Source: Pseudolabrys sp. (GTDB lineage: Bacteria; Pseudomonadota; Alphaproteobacteria; Rhizobiales; Xanthobacteraceae). From it: a stretch of 64,000 bases of DNA. The DNA is taken from assembly GCA_017849615.1 (NCBI GenBank), contig JAFIGS010000021.1:1-64000 (forward strand). The letters are read 5' to 3'. Made by a program: the position numbers and the translations under genes. The notes under the pieces are model-generated. The model was not told the origin of the DNA. It worked only from the letters and a program-made list of their open reading frames with translations, and did not search any database. Below, piece by piece: positions 53,347-62,832 of this stretch (positions are counted from its first letter, which is position 1; the number at the start of each line of letters is the position of its first letter).

Positions 53347-54270
53347 ATGCGTATTGCGGCAATGGCGGCGGGCGCCGTCGGCGGTTATTTCGGCGCGCGG
53401 CTCGCGGCCGCCGGTCACGACGTCTTCTTCATCGCTCGCGGCGCCAATCTCGCCGCCATCGAGACCAGCGGCCTGAATATCGAGAGCGTGCACGGCGATC
53501 TGCATCTGCCCAAGGTCAACGTCACCGACGATCCGAAAGCCATCGGTCCGGTCGATATCGTGCTTTTCGCGGTCAAGCTATGGGACACCGAAAAGGCGGC
53601 CGAGCTGACCAAGCCGATGATGACGGATACAACGCGCGTCATCACCTTGCAGAATGGCATCGACAGCGCCGAGCGCCTCGCCCCGATCCTCGGCGCCGAG
53701 CAGACCGTTGGCGGCGTCACCTACATCGCCACCACCATCGCCGCGCCCGGCGTCATCAAGCACACCAGCACCTTCGCCCGGATGTCGTTCGGCCGCGCTG
53801 ACGGAAAGGCAGACGCGACGCTCGATCGGTTCGTCGCCGCCGGCAAGGCGGCCGGCCTCGATCTCGGCCTGTCGGCGGACATCACGGCGGAGCGCTGGAA
53901 GAAGTTCATCTTCCTCACCGCCATGTCGGGCGCAACGGCCGCCCTGCGCTCGTCCATCGGCCCGATCGCCGCCGATCCCGAACTGCTCGCCTTCGTCAAG
54001 CAGTTGATGGAAGAGGCCTATGCCGTTGGCCGCGCCAGCGGCGTCGCGCTCGATCACGCCGTCATCGACGAGCGCATGGCGCAGATCACCGGCAGTATCG
54101 AGCCCGGCATGAAGGCGTCGATGGCGCACGATCTCGAGCGCGGCAATCGCCTCGAGCTCGACTGGCTGTCCGGCAAGGTGCGGGCGCTCGGCCGCGAACT
54201 CGGCGTCGCAACTCCGGCAAGCGACGCGGTCTGGACCGTGCTGAAGTTGCACCGGATGGGCACGCGCTGA
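53347..54270 (+). CDS. panE: 2-dehydropantoate 2-reductase (ketopantoate reductase) family
   Basis: This 307-residue protein has an N-terminal Rossmann domain (MAAGAVGGYFGARLAAAGHDV), the catalytic Lys in VLFAVKLWDTE, ITLQNGIDSAE, and a helical C-terminal domain with GNRLELDWLSGKV. The first Gly of the usual GxGxxG is Ala here. The reaction in pantothenate synthesis is NADPH reduction of ketopantoate. PanE-like paralogues of unknown substrate are common, so the exact substrate is uncertain. Confidence 0.85.
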   Translation: MRIAAMAAGAVGGYFGARLAAAGHDVFFIARGANLAAIETSGLNIESVHGDLHLPKVNVTDDPKAIGPVDIVLFAVKLWDTEKAAELTKPMMTDTTRVITLQNGIDSAERLAPILGAEQTVGGVTYIATTIAAPGVIKHTSTFARMSFGRADGKADATLDRFVAAGKAAGLDLGLSADITAERWKKFIFLTAMSGATAALRSSIGPIAADPELLAFVKQLMEEAYAVGRASGVALDHAVIDERMAQITGSIEPGMKASMAHDLERGNRLELDWLSGKVRALGRELGVATPASDAVWTVLKLHRMGTR

Positions 54271-54355
54271 CGGCCCACCGGACCAAAATTTCCTCGTTGC
54301 GCGGCAATTGACCATTTCCTAGGGTGCGTCAGAACGACGCAGGGAGGGGTCTATC

Positions 54356-54826
54356 TTGTTCGCCGAGCAATTGAAAAAGCGCGACGTCTACGCCGGCATC
54401 CTGATGACGCTGATCGGCGCGGCCATCTCTCTCAACACCTACACCAACTACCGCCTCGGCACCTTGACCCAGATGGGTCCCGGCATGTTTCCGCTCATGC
54501 TCGGCGTCGCCATGACCTTCGTCGGCATGCTGATCCTCGGCAACGCGATCGTTGCCGCGCGCGATCCGGATGAAACCATCCTGCCGGCGCAGCGCGAATG
54601 GCGCGGCTGGGCCTGCATCCTTGCCGGCCCCATCGCCTTCATCGTGCTTGGCGAATATTTCGGCCTCGCCGCCGCGACCTTCGGCTGCGTCTTCGTCTCG
54701 GCGCTGGGCGAACGCTCCTCGAGCGTGAAGGAAGCCGCCATCCTCGCCACCGTCATCACCGTGGTCGGCTGCCTGCTGTTCTCGCTGGTCCTCAAGATCA
54801 GCTTCCCGATCGTGCGCTGGGGTTGA
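54356..54826 (+). CDS. tctB: TctB-family small membrane subunit
   Basis: This 156-residue protein has four membrane helices (about residues 12-30, 42-62, 80-100, 123-148). It is typical of the small integral subunit of tripartite tricarboxylate transporters, with GTLTQMGPGMFPLMLG as the conserved block. The start is a TTG at 54356 preceded by GGGAGGGG. tctA follows three bases after the stop. Confidence 0.87.
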   Translation: MFAEQLKKRDVYAGILMTLIGAAISLNTYTNYRLGTLTQMGPGMFPLMLGVAMTFVGMLILGNAIVAARDPDETILPAQREWRGWACILAGPIAFIVLGEYFGLAAATFGCVFVSALGERSSSVKEAAILATVITVVGCLLFSLVLKISFPIVRWG

Positions 54827-54829
54827 TCG

Positions 54830-56383
54830 ATGATCCAGTCGGCGTTTTCCGATCTCTGGTACGGCTTCAGCATTGCGCTCGAGCCGCACAACATCATGTG
54901 GTGCTTCATCGGCGTGCTGATCGGCAACATGGTCGGCGTGCTGCCGGGCATGGGCCCGCTCGCCACCATCTCGATCCTGCTGCCGCTCACCTTCGGCATC
55001 AAACCGGTCGGCGCCATCCTGATGCTCGCCGGCATATTCTACGGCGCGCAATACGGCGGCGCGATCTGCTCGATCCTGCTCAATCTGCCATGCCACCCGC
55101 CGCACGCCGTCACCTGTCTCGACGGCTTCCCGCTGACCAAGCAGGGCCGCGGCGGCGCCGCGCTCGGCGTCACGGTGATCGCCTCCTTCGTCGGCGCGTC
55201 GTGGGGCATCACCGAAATGATCTTCCTGTCGCCGGTGCTTGTGAAGGTCGCGCTCGAGTTCGGCCCGTCGGAAATCTGCGCCCTGATGTTCCTCGGCCTG
55301 CTTGCCGGCTCGACCCTGGCGCGCGGCTCGCCGCTTAAGGGCGTCGCCATGACACTGCTCGGGCTGATGCTCGGCATAGTCGGCAGCGACATTGACACCG
55401 GGCTGCCGCGCTTCACTTTCGGCCTGCCGAACCTGCTCGACGGAATCGAGATCGTCGGTCTGGCGCTCGGCCTGTTCGGCATCGCCGAATTCATGAAAAG
55501 CGTGAACCAGATCACCGCGGTCAACACCAGCTACACCAAGGTCGGCCTGCGCGATCTCAAGCCGACGCGCGAGGAATTGCGGCGCTCCTGGCCGGCGATG
55601 TTCCGCGGCACGCTCGTCGGAAGCCTTTGCGCGCTGATCCCGGGGACCGGGCCGACCATCGCCTCGTTCATCGCCTATGCCACCGAAAAGAAGATCTCGA
55701 AGACGCCGGAGAAGTTCGGCACCGGCATGATCGAGGGCGTCGCCTCGCCGGAAGCTTCGACCCACTCATCGGTGCAGGGCGACTTCATTCCGACGATGAG
55801 TCTCGGCATTCCCGGCGACGCGGTGATGGCGCTGATCCTCGGCGCGCTGATGATCCAGGGCATCGCGCCCGGCCCGCAACTCATCCGCACCCATCCCGAT
55901 ATCTTCTGGGGCCTGATCGCATCGTTCTGGATCGGCAACATCATGCTGGTGCTGCTCAACGTGCCGATGATCGGCATCTGGGTGAAGCTGCTGGCGATCC
56001 CGTACAAGTACCTTTACCCGAGCGCGATGTTCTTCCTCTGCATCGGCGTCTATTCGACCAACAACGACATGTTCCAGGTTGGCGAGACGGTGGTGATCGG
56101 GCTTGCGGGCTACATTCTGCTGCTGCTCGATTTCCACCCCGCGCCCATCCTGCTCGGCTTCGTGCTCGGTCCGCGCTTCGAGGAGAACTTCCGCCGCGCC
56201 ATGCTGATCGAACGCGGCGACCTCACCGTCTTCCTGCGGCATCCGATCAGTCTGGTGTTCGTGTCGCTGGCGGTCATCCTGGTCGCGACGCAAATCTATC
56301 TGCGGCTGCGCAAGCCCAAGGTGGTCGCCGCAGAACAGGCGCTGAACGCCCGGATCGACGCCGTCGCCCCCGCCGAGCCCTGA
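54830..56383 (+). CDS. tctA: TctA-family large permease subunit
   Basis: This 517-residue protein has about twelve membrane helices and the TctA signatures GVLPGMGPLATISILLPLTF and YGAQYGGAICSILLNLP. LIPGTGPTIASFIAYATEKK and the later SFWIGNIMLVLLNVPMIGIW are also typical. With TctB and a binding protein it imports a tricarboxylate or another organic acid. No tctC lies in the same operon; a TctC-like gene is at 43935-44906 on the other strand. Confidence 0.93.
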   Translation: MIQSAFSDLWYGFSIALEPHNIMWCFIGVLIGNMVGVLPGMGPLATISILLPLTFGIKPVGAILMLAGIFYGAQYGGAICSILLNLPCHPPHAVTCLDGFPLTKQGRGGAALGVTVIASFVGASWGITEMIFLSPVLVKVALEFGPSEICALMFLGLLAGSTLARGSPLKGVAMTLLGLMLGIVGSDIDTGLPRFTFGLPNLLDGIEIVGLALGLFGIAEFMKSVNQITAVNTSYTKVGLRDLKPTREELRRSWPAMFRGTLVGSLCALIPGTGPTIASFIAYATEKKISKTPEKFGTGMIEGVASPEASTHSSVQGDFIPTMSLGIPGDAVMALILGALMIQGIAPGPQLIRTHPDIFWGLIASFWIGNIMLVLLNVPMIGIWVKLLAIPYKYLYPSAMFFLCIGVYSTNNDMFQVGETVVIGLAGYILLLLDFHPAPILLGFVLGPRFEENFRRAMLIERGDLTVFLRHPISLVFVSLAVILVATQIYLRLRKPKVVAAEQALNARIDAVAPAEP

Positions 56384-56467
56384 GCCCGGTAACGGCGAAC
56401 GAATCCGGCGCGGCGCCACGCTGGCGCGCGACCGCCATGCGGCCTACCATCGCCCAGGATCCGAATC

Positions 56468-58132
56468 GTGAGGGCTTGGCCGATGGGACGCATTTTCGAC
56501 ACCATCTTCTATGTCATCACGGCGCCGCTGCGGTGGTTCGGCCGCTCGCGCCGATTCCGCCTGATCGCCGGCGCGCTTGTTGTCGTGGCGCTGTTCTTTG
56601 CCGCGACCTTGTGGGCGCTGGACCGCTTCTTTCCGGCCAATCACGCCAGCCGCGTCGCCGCCAAGCTTGAGCCGCTGCCGCCTTTGCCGCCGCTGTCGCG
56701 GCCCTCTTACGTCATCGCGCCGGTCGCGATCAGCATCGACGCCATCCAGCGCTCGATCGAAGCGGCAACGCCCCGCAATTTCTCCGGCCAGAGCGGCAAT
56801 CCGGTGAGCGGCCTGCTGCAGAAGGCGGACCTCGGCCTCACCGTCAATCGCGGCAACATGGCGGTGAGCGGCCGCGCCGGCGAACTCACCGTCATCACGC
56901 CGCTGACCGGCAATTTGCACATCACCGGTCAGCTCGGCGCCGCGGCGGGCAATCTCACCGGCGGCGTTGCCGGCGCGCTCGGCGGCCTGCTCGGCGGCGG
57001 CGCACTGGGCGGCGACCTGAACAAGGCCATTGGCGGCCTTGCCGGCAAGACGCTCGACCAGAACATCGAACTGCGCAGCCAGGTGACCGTGCGCTCGCGG
57101 CCCGAATTCGCCGCCAACTGGCGCGTCAATCCCAACCTTGCGGCGCAGATCAACGTCGCCGACAGCACCGTCAATATCGCCGGCATCCGCCTCAACATGG
57201 CGGGCGAAGCCAAGCCGCTGATCGAGCAGCAGGTCAATCAGCAGGTCGCCAGTTTCGAAGGCCGCATCCGCAACGATCCGATCATCGAAGTGACGGCGCG
57301 CGAGCAATGGCAGAAGATGTGCCGCTCGATCCCGCTCGGCGGCGGCGACACCGGCCTGCCGGCGCTGTACCTGGAAATGAAGCCGGTGCGCGCCGCCGCG
57401 GCGCAGCCGCAGATCGACGCCCGCAACCTCACGCTGGTGGTCGGCGTGCAGGCCGAGACGCGCATCACCGCGCAGGCAACCAAGCCGGCCTGCCCGTTCC
57501 CGCAGACCCTCGAACTGGTGCCGCCGATGGAGAACGGCAAACTCGTCGTCGGCGTGCCGATCGACGTGCCCTTCACCGAGCTCAACAAGCTCATCAATGC
57601 GCAGCTCAAGGGCAAGACCTTCCCGGACGATCCGAACTCGGCGGTCGAGGTCGAGGTGCTGCGCGCCTCGCTGGCCGCGGCGGACGACCGGCTGCTGATC
57701 TCGCTGCGCGTCAAGGCCAAGGAGCGCAAGAGCTGGTTCGGATTTGGCGGGCAGGCCGACGTCGATATCTGGGGCCGGCCCAAGCTCGACCCGCAGACGC
57801 AGGTGCTGCGCCTCACCGACATTTCGCTGTCGGTGGAATCGCAGGCCGCCTTCGGCCTGCTCGGCACCGCCGCGCGCGCGGCCATGCCTTATCTCACGCA
57901 GGCGCTGGCCGACAATGCGGTGATCGACCTCACCCCGTTCCTCAACGACGCCAGGAAGAAGATCGGCGATGCCATGGCCGAATTCCGCCAGGCCGGCCAG
58001 GGCGTCGCGGTGAACACCGCGGTCAACACGTTGCGCCTCAACGGCATCGCCTTCGACTCGAACACCATGCGTGTGATCGCCGAGGCCGAAGGCAGCGCGC
58101 GCGTGAGCGTGACGCAATTGCCGAGGATGTAG
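56468..58132 (+). CDS. DUF4403 family protein
   Basis: This protein of about 554 residues has an N-terminal membrane anchor (about residues 30-50) and a long DUF4403 domain. Typical segments are DAIQRSIEAATPRNF, NWRVNPNLAAQINVAD, then AREQWQKMCRSIPL and ENGKLVVGVPIDVPFTELNKLI. A Gly-rich hinge (GALGGLLGGGALGGD) lies near residue 170. It resembles lipid-transfer type tubular folds, but no function is established. The start is a GTG at 56468 or the ATG at 56483. Confidence 0.82.
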   Translation: MRAWPMGRIFDTIFYVITAPLRWFGRSRRFRLIAGALVVVALFFAATLWALDRFFPANHASRVAAKLEPLPPLPPLSRPSYVIAPVAISIDAIQRSIEAATPRNFSGQSGNPVSGLLQKADLGLTVNRGNMAVSGRAGELTVITPLTGNLHITGQLGAAAGNLTGGVAGALGGLLGGGALGGDLNKAIGGLAGKTLDQNIELRSQVTVRSRPEFAANWRVNPNLAAQINVADSTVNIAGIRLNMAGEAKPLIEQQVNQQVASFEGRIRNDPIIEVTAREQWQKMCRSIPLGGGDTGLPALYLEMKPVRAAAAQPQIDARNLTLVVGVQAETRITAQATKPACPFPQTLELVPPMENGKLVVGVPIDVPFTELNKLINAQLKGKTFPDDPNSAVEVEVLRASLAAADDRLLISLRVKAKERKSWFGFGGQADVDIWGRPKLDPQTQVLRLTDISLSVESQAAFGLLGTAARAAMPYLTQALADNAVIDLTPFLNDARKKIGDAMAEFRQAGQGVAVNTAVNTLRLNGIAFDSNTMRVIAEAEGSARVSVTQLPRM

Positions 58133-58211
58133 CTGGCCGGCATGACGATTTGATCGCCGGCCAGGATTTGCTCTACAAACCTCAGCGGACGGGTTTCGGA
58201 GGGTCAAATCC

Positions 58212-58532
58212 ATGTGTCGCAAGGTTGGCGTTCGGGCTACCTTTCTAGCTGTCCTCGTACTCCTCGCTTTGCTGCCCGTGCGGCAGTCGGCTGCGCAGAA
58301 CAATACCATCGGCGGCGCGATCATCGGCGGCGGTATCGGCGCGATCGTCGGCGGCGCCGCGACCGGCAAGGCCGGCGGCGCTGTCGCCGGCGGCATCATC
58401 GGTGCCGCTGCCGGCGCCGCGATCGGTTCGCAAATGGAGCCTCGCGGCCGTTACTACTGGTATGACGGCCGCTGCTGGCGCAAACATCGCGACGGCAGTT
58501 ATCACCGCGTGTCGCGAGACTACTGCTACTGA
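58212..58532 (+). CDS. Glycine-zipper outer-membrane-like protein
   Basis: This 106-residue protein has a signal peptide (to about RQSAAQ), a glycine zipper (GGAIIGGGIGAIVGGAATG, continuing with GGVAGG-type repeats) and a C-terminal tail rich in Tyr, Arg and Cys (YYWYDGRCWRKHRDGSYHR). Glycine-zipper proteins insert into membranes. Many Hyphomicrobiales encode such small secreted proteins, with unknown function. Confidence 0.75.
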   Translation: MCRKVGVRATFLAVLVLLALLPVRQSAAQNNTIGGAIIGGGIGAIVGGAATGKAGGAVAGGIIGAAAGAAIGSQMEPRGRYYWYDGRCWRKHRDGSYHRVSRDYCY

Positions 58533-58549
58533 GGACGCCGCTCGCGCGG

Positions 58550-60046
58550 TCAGCGCGTGGTCTGTGTCCGCAAATGCACCACGGCGATGGCGTCGGTATA
58601 GACGCGCTGCCACTCCGGCATGCGGTCGAGCAGGCCAGCCGCCGGAGTCGCCGGTGCCAGCAGCGTGACATCGATGTCGCGCGCGCGCATCAGGTCGTAG
58701 AAGACGCCGACATTCTTGAGATTCAGCGCCGCGTCGTGGCGCAGAAAGAAGTCGGCGCCGTACAATTCAGTGCGGCCGTCGATGAATGGTTTGACGCCCT
58801 GCGCGATCAGATAGCCGCCGAAATCGTATGAGTTCAGCAGATGCGTCTTGCCCGACGCCTTGACCGCCGCGACCGCGCCGGCCGGCGAGACCTCCGCGCG
58901 CGGTGCGTAGCGCAGCGTCATCGGCAGCGCGACACTCATGGCGGCGGCGAACAAAAGCAGCGCGGCGGCCGCCGCCGTATGGAGCATCTTCGCATCGCCA
59001 GCCGCGCGGCGGCCGAATTGCGACGCCAGCGGCGCGGCCATGAACAACGGCGCGACCAGGCCCAGCATCTCGCCATTGCGCGACTGGCTCAACGCCATGT
59101 GCAGGAGCCCGAGCACGACGGCAATGCGCACCGGCGGCAGCGTCACGCGGCGGTACAGCAGAAAACCGATGGCGGCGAGCAGGCAGATTTCGAGACCGCC
59201 GAGCCGCGCGAAATCCTGCGGCTGCCATTCTCCGATCAGCGCCAGCGCCGGGCCGAGGCCGAGAATACGCCGCGTCACCAGAACTGACTCCAGGCCGTAA
59301 GGCGTCGCGCAGGCCGCAACGAGCGCGGCGAAGCCGAACAGCCCCCAGCGGATCGCGACGCGGCGGCGCTCGTCGGCGCGCGCGTCGATCAGCGCCTCCA
59401 GCGCGACCGGCGCCATCAGAAAAAGGCCGAAGGTAAAGCCGCCATGCAGATTGGCCCACAGCGCGATCAGCGGCAGCAGCCAGAACGACGGCGCGCGCTT
59501 TTCGTCCACGGCACGCACCAGCCCGGCGACCCACATCACCATCACCGGCAGCGCCAGCGCATGCGGCCGCGCCAGCATATGCGGCGCGGCGAGCGTGAAG
59601 GCCGCCATCACCAGCACCAGCGCCGGCAGCGGCGCGAGGTGACGCATCACATAATAAGTCAGCAGGCCGAAGGCCGAGGCGATCGCCAGCGCGCTCACCG
59701 CGACGACGCCGCTCCAGCCGAGCGCGCTGTAAGCCCCGGCGAAAATCACCTGCGCCAGCCACTGGCTCGAAATCCAGGGCGCGCCGGCGACCGTCCAGGA
59801 GAACGTATCGACATGCGGCACGGCACGGTTGGCGATCATCCAGTCGCCGAGCGCGATCTGCCAGTAAGTGTCGGCGTCGTTGAGCAGCTTGCCGCCCAGC
59901 GCCAGCAACATGACGTAGAGCAGCGCCGCGACGATGAGCGGCCAGGCGACAGGCGCCATGATGGCGCGCGCGGCATGCGGCGTGTCTCGCGAAACGTCGG
60001 CGGGCGGATAGACCACGGCAAAGGCCCCCAAAACCGGTGCGGACAT
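58550..60046 (-). CDS. Polytopic membrane protein, GT-C-like hypothetical
   Basis: This protein of about 498 residues has roughly ten to twelve membrane helices. A conserved loop after the first helix (LLNDADTYWQIALGDWMIANR, then VDTFSWTVAGAPW) resembles the acidic first loop of GT-C glycosyltransferases. The C-terminal part (LLNSYDFGGYLIAQGVKPFIDGR) is a soluble domain seen in many uncharacterised bacterial proteins of this type. A role in glycan or lipid modification is inferred. The start may be 60046 or 60076. Confidence 0.7.
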   Translation of the reverse strand: MSAPVLGAFAVVYPPADVSRDTPHAARAIMAPVAWPLIVAALLYVMLLALGGKLLNDADTYWQIALGDWMIANRAVPHVDTFSWTVAGAPWISSQWLAQVIFAGAYSALGWSGVVAVSALAIASAFGLLTYYVMRHLAPLPALVLVMAAFTLAAPHMLARPHALALPVMVMWVAGLVRAVDEKRAPSFWLLPLIALWANLHGGFTFGLFLMAPVALEALIDARADERRRVAIRWGLFGFAALVAACATPYGLESVLVTRRILGLGPALALIGEWQPQDFARLGGLEICLLAAIGFLLYRRVTLPPVRIAVVLGLLHMALSQSRNGEMLGLVAPLFMAAPLASQFGRRAAGDAKMLHTAAAAALLLFAAAMSVALPMTLRYAPRAEVSPAGAVAAVKASGKTHLLNSYDFGGYLIAQGVKPFIDGRTELYGADFFLRHDAALNLKNVGVFYDLMRARDIDVTLLAPATPAAGLLDRMPEWQRVYTDAIAVVHLRTQTTR

Positions 60047-60121
60047 CCGGCACGGCCGTGTCATTAGAGCCGCCAAGCCATAACCGAGGGTAAATGGGCT
60101 GGAACAAAAGCGAACGGCCGA

Positions 60122-60149
60122 TTGACACCTCCCGCCACGCGCCTAGATT
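60122..60149 (+). promoter_or_regulatory. Promoter of the thi operon
   Basis: TTGACA (60122-60127), 16 bp, then TAGATT (60144-60149) places a transcription start a few bases before the TPP riboswitch. Sequence and position agree well. Confidence 0.7.
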
Positions 60150-60156
60150 ACGTCCA

Positions 60157-60236
60157 TTCCGAGGGGTGCCCGGCAAAGCGGCCGGGCTGAGAGAGTCCCT
60201 TTGAACCTGATCCGGGTCATGCCGGCGAAGGGACAG
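60157..60236 (+). ncRNA. TPP riboswitch (THI element)
   Basis: The conserved THI-box elements are present in order: GGGGTGCC, then GGGCTGAGAGAGTCC, TTGAACCTGATCCGGGTCATGCCGGCGAAGGGA. These form the pyrimidine-sensing and pyrophosphate-sensing arms. It lies ten bases before the small membrane protein gene and about 420 bp before thiC, with a good promoter just upstream. Thiamine pyrophosphate binding would switch off both genes. Confidence 0.93.
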
Positions 60237-60245
60237 GACACATCG

Positions 60246-60653
60246 ATGCAAACGTCGCATTTGATCGCGCGAATCGCCGGCCCGGTTCTGGCCGTGCTCG
60301 GCATTGGCGCGCTCATCAACGGCACGGCCTACGCCGAAGTCAGCCGCCAGTTGCTCGGCAACAGCGCCATGGTCGCGCTGTCCGGCGTGCTCGGGCTCAC
60401 CGCCGGCCTCGCCATCCTCAACGCCCATCCGCGCTGGACGCCCGACTGGCGCAGTCTCGTCACCGGCCTCGGCTGGTTGCTGTCGCTGATGGGCGTATTC
60501 CGCATTTTCGCGCCCGACCTCGTGCGCTTCGTCGGCGCCACCAGCAACCCGCGCGTCGTCGTCGTGCTGGCTGTCGTCTTTATCGCCGCAGGCGGCATTC
60601 TCACATTCAAGGGCTACGGGGCCGAACAGCCGCCAGGCCAGCGCAAGGAGTAA
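60246..60653 (+). CDS. Four-helix membrane protein in the TPP-regulated operon
   Basis: This 135-residue protein has four predicted membrane helices (SHLIARIAGPVLAVLGIGAL; MVALSGVLGLTAGLAIL; LVTGLGWLLSLMGVFRIF; VVVVLAVVFIAAGGILTF). I do not recognise a family. It is the first gene after the TPP riboswitch and is separated from thiC by only three bases, so it is almost certainly co-regulated with thiamine synthesis. The ATG at 60246 is preferred over one at 60201, which lies inside the riboswitch. A role in thiamine or precursor transport is inference from context. Confidence 0.75.
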   Translation: MQTSHLIARIAGPVLAVLGIGALINGTAYAEVSRQLLGNSAMVALSGVLGLTAGLAILNAHPRWTPDWRSLVTGLGWLLSLMGVFRIFAPDLVRFVGATSNPRVVVVLAVVFIAAGGILTFKGYGAEQPPGQRKE

Positions 60654-62699
<2,046 letters not shown>

Positions 62700-62720
62700 G
62701 ACCACTTATTCTCGCAAGAT

Positions 62721-62754
62721 AAAAGGTCGGGCTCTTACGAGTCCGGCCTTTTTT
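62721..62754 (+). terminator. Intrinsic terminator after thiC
   Basis: AAAAGGTCGGGCTC (62721-62734) pairs with GAGTCCGGCCTTTT (62739-62752), with G-T pairs, around loop TTAC, and runs into TTTTTT. It closes the thi operon 21 bp after the stop codon. Confidence 0.9.
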
Positions 62755-62832
62755 AACATTTGACATGTTCCTGGTATGTTCTTATTCTTTCCAAGATTGT
62801 GCGTTCTAGAATTTCGATAAAATGGAGCCATC

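Noticed and set aside
56444-58399. Long minus-strand open frame opposite the DUF4403 gene
   Set aside because: His/Arg-rich translation without any motif, fully covered by the DUF4403 gene on the plus strand.
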